Origin: Sulfuricurvum sp.
Lineage (GTDB): Bacteria > Campylobacterota > Campylobacteria > Campylobacterales > Sulfurimonadaceae
Assembly (NCBI GenBank): GCA_024635855.1
Contig: JAGXHZ010000086.1
Span: 1-8,994 of the forward strand
DNA: 8,994 bases
Reading direction: 5' to 3'
Shown: piece by piece, positions 6,820-8,994 of the stretch
Numbering within the stretch: position 1 is the stretch's first letter
How the letters are laid out: each line of letters begins with the position of its first letter
Notes under the pieces: generated by a model
Databases searched by the model: none
What the model saw: the letters and a program-made list of their open reading frames with translations, nothing else
Told to the model about the DNA's origin: nothing
Translations under genes and position numbers: made by a program

Positions 6820-6820
6820 T
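6815..6820 (+). promoter_or_regulatory. Possible -10 element for mraY
   Basis: TACAAT (5/6 match to TATAAT) lies 23 nt before the mraY ATG at 6844 and would start transcription near 6827. No good -35 lies 16-18 bp upstream, although -35 boxes are poorly conserved in Campylobacterota. It overlaps the -35 of the opposing gpmI promoter. Weak; offered because the mraY-murD unit needs a promoter in this short gap. Confidence 0.25.
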
Positions 6821-6843
6821 TTTGTCGTCAAAGAGTCCTTATA

Positions 6844-7902
6844 ATGTTATATTGGTTTCATCAGCACATAGGTATTAATATTCTTCAATACATCACCGTT
6901 CGAGCGGGTCTTGCTTTTTTTATCGGCTTACTTTTAACCCTCTTTTTTATGCCTCGTTTTATTGCATGGGCGCAACGCTCAGCCAAAGTTCAGCCCATTA
7001 ATGAATACGTTAGCGCCCATCAAGGAAAAGCCAAAACACCCACTATGGGGGGGATTGTCTTTATTGCTTCTACGGTTATTGCCTCATTACTAACGGTCAA
7101 TATCATGAATCCTTTCGCTATTGGCGGATTACTTACCCTCGTTTTTTATGGCTATATCGGTTTTACGGATGATTGGGGGAAAATCAGGGGTAGTGATAAC
7201 CTCGCAGGACTAAGTGCGCGCGCCAAACTCACCCTTCAGCTCGTTTTTGGACTCGCCATTGGTGCTTTTTTGATCTATTTTGCAAAACTTGAAACCGGTT
7301 TTTATGTACCGTTTGTCAAATCAAGCCTTTTTGATATGGGGTATTTTAGTATCGGATTTTGGGTTTTGGTGATAATCGCTACCTCTAACGCGGTTAATCT
7401 TACCGATGGGCTCGATGGGCTTGCAACCGTTCCCTCGGTATTTGCCCTCCTATCCTTGAGTGTTATCGTCTATGTTGTCGGTAATGCCGCTCTTTCTCAC
7501 TATCTCTTGATGCCTAAAATCCCTGCGGGAGAAGTGGTTGTTATCGCGGCAGCGCTTATTGGCTCACTCATTGGATTTTTATGGTTCAACTGCCATCCTG
7601 CACAAGTATTTATGGGAGACAGCGGTTCGCTTACTTTGGGTGCTTTTATCGCGTATATGGCGATCATCGGGAAAAGTGAGATTTTGCTTATCCTCATCGG
7701 ATTTATTTTCGTCATTGAAACGGTATCCGTAATCTTGCAAGTAGGAAGCTACAAACTTCGCAAAAAAAGGGTCTTTTTAATGGCGCCCATCCATCACCAT
7801 TTTGAAATGAAACAATGGGCAGAGAACAAAATTATCGTTCGATTTTGGATTATTGCTATGCTCTCTAACATCCTTGCACTTATCACAATGAAGATTCGTT
7901 AA
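6844..7902 (+). CDS. mraY: Phospho-N-acetylmuramoyl-pentapeptide transferase (lipid I synthesis)
   Basis: Integral inner-membrane enzyme that transfers phospho-MurNAc-pentapeptide from UDP to undecaprenyl phosphate, making lipid I. From this start the protein has 352 residues, close to the usual 350-360. Conserved cytoplasmic motifs: TPTMGG at 65-70; Asp109-Asp110 in [18 protein letters not shown] at 182-194; [12 protein letters not shown] at 256-267 with Asp259; and the HHHFE cluster at 317-321. About ten hydrophobic segments are seen, for example at 20-37, 68-86, 92-107, 128-147, 170-181, 196-213, 228-247, 279-298 and 332-350. The frame extends upstream to a TTG at 6784 and an ATG at 6802, but the family N-terminus (a short amphipathic lead, then YITVRAG) matches the ATG at 6844, despite only a weak AGAG Shine-Dalgarno. 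Its TAA is shared with or adjacent to the murD start. Confidence 0.96.
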   Translation: MLYWFHQHIGINILQYITVRAGLAFFIGLLLTLFFMPRFIAWAQRSAKVQPINEYVSAHQGKAKTPTMGGIVFIASTVIASLLTVNIMNPFAIGGLLTLVFYGYIGFTDDWGKIRGSDNLAGLSARAKLTLQLVFGLAIGAFLIYFAKLETGFYVPFVKSSLFDMGYFSIGFWVLVIIATSNAVNLTDGLDGLATVPSVFALLSLSVIVYVVGNAALSHYLLMPKIPAGEVVVIAAALIGSLIGFLWFNCHPAQVFMGDSGSLTLGAFIAYMAIIGKSEILLILIGFIFVIETVSVILQVGSYKLRKKRVFLMAPIHHHFEMKQWAENKIIVRFWIIAMLSNILALITMKIR

Positions 7903-7910
7903 TGGAAAAC

Positions 7911-8994
7911 ATGAAAATTGCCTGTTTCGGGTACGGCAAAACAACCCGCGCTATCGCTAAACGTATGGGATCTTGTACTTTTTTCGATGACAAAGTAACA
8001 AAACCCTTTATTGACGAAGAAGGAAATCAACTCAAACCTGTAAGTGAATTTGATACAAGAGCTTTCACGCATGAAATCCCCTCTCCCGGATTTCCGCCGT
8101 CTCATCCCCTCATCCAAAGTGCATCGCATCTCATCAGCGAATACGATTTTTTTGCTCCTAACATGCCCTTTTCGATCTGGATCAGCGGAACCAACGGGAA
8201 AACCACCACCACTCAAATGGTCGAACATCTCTTAAAAGACAAAGGGGCGATCAGCGGCGGAAACATCGGAACTCCTCTAGCCGATCTATCACCCGATGCT
8301 CCTATCTGGATTTTAGAGACAAGCTCGTTTAGTATGCACTATAACGAGGTAGCACGTCCAAATATTTACGCTCTCCTGCCTGTCACTCCCGATCACGTGA
8401 GCTGGCATGGAAGCATGGAAGCGTATTTTGAAGCCAAGCTCAAACCACTCTCCATGATGAAAGAGGGAGAAGCAATCATCCTGCCTAAAATGTTTGCCGA
8501 TATTCCTACAAAAGGATTTAAAATCCTCTATGAGAACGAAAAAGATTTAGCGAAGTATTTTGGATTTGATGCGTCTCAAATCAAATTCAAAGGGGCATTT
8601 TTAATGGATGCCATGATCGCGATGGGGATTGATAAAATCCTTTATGATCGTGTGGATTACGACCGTATCAATGCCTTTATCCTCGATCCCCACCGCCAAG
8701 AGGAGTTTCGTGATACCAAAAACCGCCTTTGGGTCAATGATTCCAAAGCAACCAATATCGATGCTACTCTTGCAGCTTTACGCACGTATGGCGAATATCC
8801 GATCCACTTAGTTCTCGGGGGTGATGACAAGGGGGTTGAACTCGAAGAGCTATTTATCCCTCTCAACAAATATGAACTCACAGTGTATGCCATCGGCGCT
8901 AACGCAACAAGGCTTGAAGCTCTGTGCAAGCAATACAAAATCCCTTGCACGCTATGCCATACTCTCGATGTCGCGGTAGAACAAATCAGACAAA
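7911..8994 (+). CDS. murD: UDP-MurNAc-L-alanine:D-glutamate ligase, 3' end outside window
   Basis: Cytoplasmic ATP-dependent ligase that adds D-glutamate to UDP-MurNAc-L-Ala, upstream of the step done by its neighbour MraY. The 361 visible residues lack roughly the last 40, including the expected SPACASLDQF motif. Seen: glycine-rich FGYGKTT at 6-12; the P-loop GTNGKTTTT at 93-101; GGNIGTP at 116-122 (Asn118); Glu136 in LETSSF; His162 in PDHVSWHG; Lys176 in FEAKL, the expected carbamylated lysine; HRQEEF at 261-266; NDSKATN at 276-282; and GGDDKG at 303-308. The usual HNxxN motif of the middle domain is absent and that region is short, as I recall for C. jejuni MurD. An alternative in-frame ATG at 7902 overlaps the mraY TAA (TAATG); 7911 is preferred because it gives the MKIxxFGYGKTT beginning and has GGA five nt upstream. 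Confidence 0.95.
   Translation, partial: MKIACFGYGKTTRAIAKRMGSCTFFDDKVTKPFIDEEGNQLKPVSEFDTRAFTHEIPSPGFPPSHPLIQSASHLISEYDFFAPNMPFSIWISGTNGKTTTTQMVEHLLKDKGAISGGNIGTPLADLSPDAPIWILETSSFSMHYNEVARPNIYALLPVTPDHVSWHGSMEAYFEAKLKPLSMMKEGEAIILPKMFADIPTKGFKILYENEKDLAKYFGFDASQIKFKGAFLMDAMIAMGIDKILYDRVDYDRINAFILDPHRQEEFRDTKNRLWVNDSKATNIDATLAALRTYGEYPIHLVLGGDDKGVELEELFIPLNKYELTVYAIGANATRLEALCKQYKIPCTLCHTLDVAVEQIRQ

Noticed and set aside
6784..6843. Upstream extension of mraY from TTG at 6784 or ATG at 6802
   Set aside because: The extra 14-20 residues have no counterpart in MraY, and the TTG would fall within the predicted gpmI leader region; the ATG at 6844 gives the canonical N-terminus.
6840..6845. Perfect TATAAT on the plus strand overlapping the mraY start codon
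   Set aside because: Transcription from it would begin downstream of the mraY ATG, and no -35 lies at suitable spacing, so it cannot serve mraY as annotated.
7047..7053. Seven-G run in mraY
   Set aside because: It encodes the invariant TPTMGG motif; slippage would destroy an essential gene, so contingency-locus behaviour is unlikely.
7899..8228. 109-codon minus-strand frame opposite the start of murD
   Set aside because: Fully antisense to the conserved MurD N-terminus and P-loop; no family resemblance.
1..8994. CRISPR array, tRNA/rRNA, insertion sequence, prophage or defence genes
   Set aside because: No regularly spaced repeats, RNA-gene signatures, transposase or recombinase motifs were seen; coding density is filled by ten recognised housekeeping genes.

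Overview
The window is ordinary, densely packed chromosomal core sequence from a member of the Campylobacterota (epsilonproteobacteria). The short, divergent MurD and the gene groups gpmI-fabG-acpP-fabF-accA, mraY-murD and rpe-dnaQ resemble what I remember of Campylobacter jejuni. By eye the base composition is in the low-to-mid 40s % GC, too high for Campylobacter, so a free-living sulfur oxidiser such as Sulfuricurvum or a relative is a reasonable guess. That genus-level guess is inference; the phylum-level call is firmer.

Layout. Left block, plus strand (1-1831): the 3' end of rpe (ribulose-phosphate 3-epimerase), trpF (phosphoribosylanthranilate isomerase) and a DnaQ-like 3'-5' exonuclease, with a 6-nt gap and then a 4-nt overlap, so a translationally coupled operon. 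A 120-bp convergent gap (1832-1951) holds several overlapping inverted repeats but no clear terminator with a T-run.

Middle block, minus strand, transcribed right to left (6759 down to 1952): gpmI, fabG, acpP, fabF, accA. These supply one glycolytic enzyme (independent phosphoglycerate mutase) and much of type II fatty-acid synthesis: carboxyltransferase alpha subunit, acyl carrier protein, elongating ketosynthase and ketoacyl-ACP reductase. gpmI/fabG and fabF/accA are each separated by 9 nt. acpP is set off on both sides by longer gaps and has its own good sigma-70-type promoter, which fits the high demand for ACP. fabF starts with GTG and accA with TTG.

Right block, plus strand (6844-8994): mraY and murD, consecutive steps of peptidoglycan precursor synthesis, overlapping or nearly so and running off the right edge. 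They diverge from gpmI across an 84-bp region with a convincing gpmI promoter and only a weak candidate for mraY.

All ten genes are recognisable housekeeping genes with intact reading frames and catalytic motifs. I see no mobile element, CRISPR array, tRNA/rRNA, toxin-antitoxin pair, defence cassette or undescribed system. No gene-free stretch exceeds 300 bases. Points worth a second look: two ribulose-phosphate-type barrels (rpe, trpF) encoded in one frame and separated by a single stop codon; the palindrome-rich convergent spacer; the shortened MurD lacking the usual HNxxN motif; a glycine in the first strand of FabG; and the private acpP promoter.
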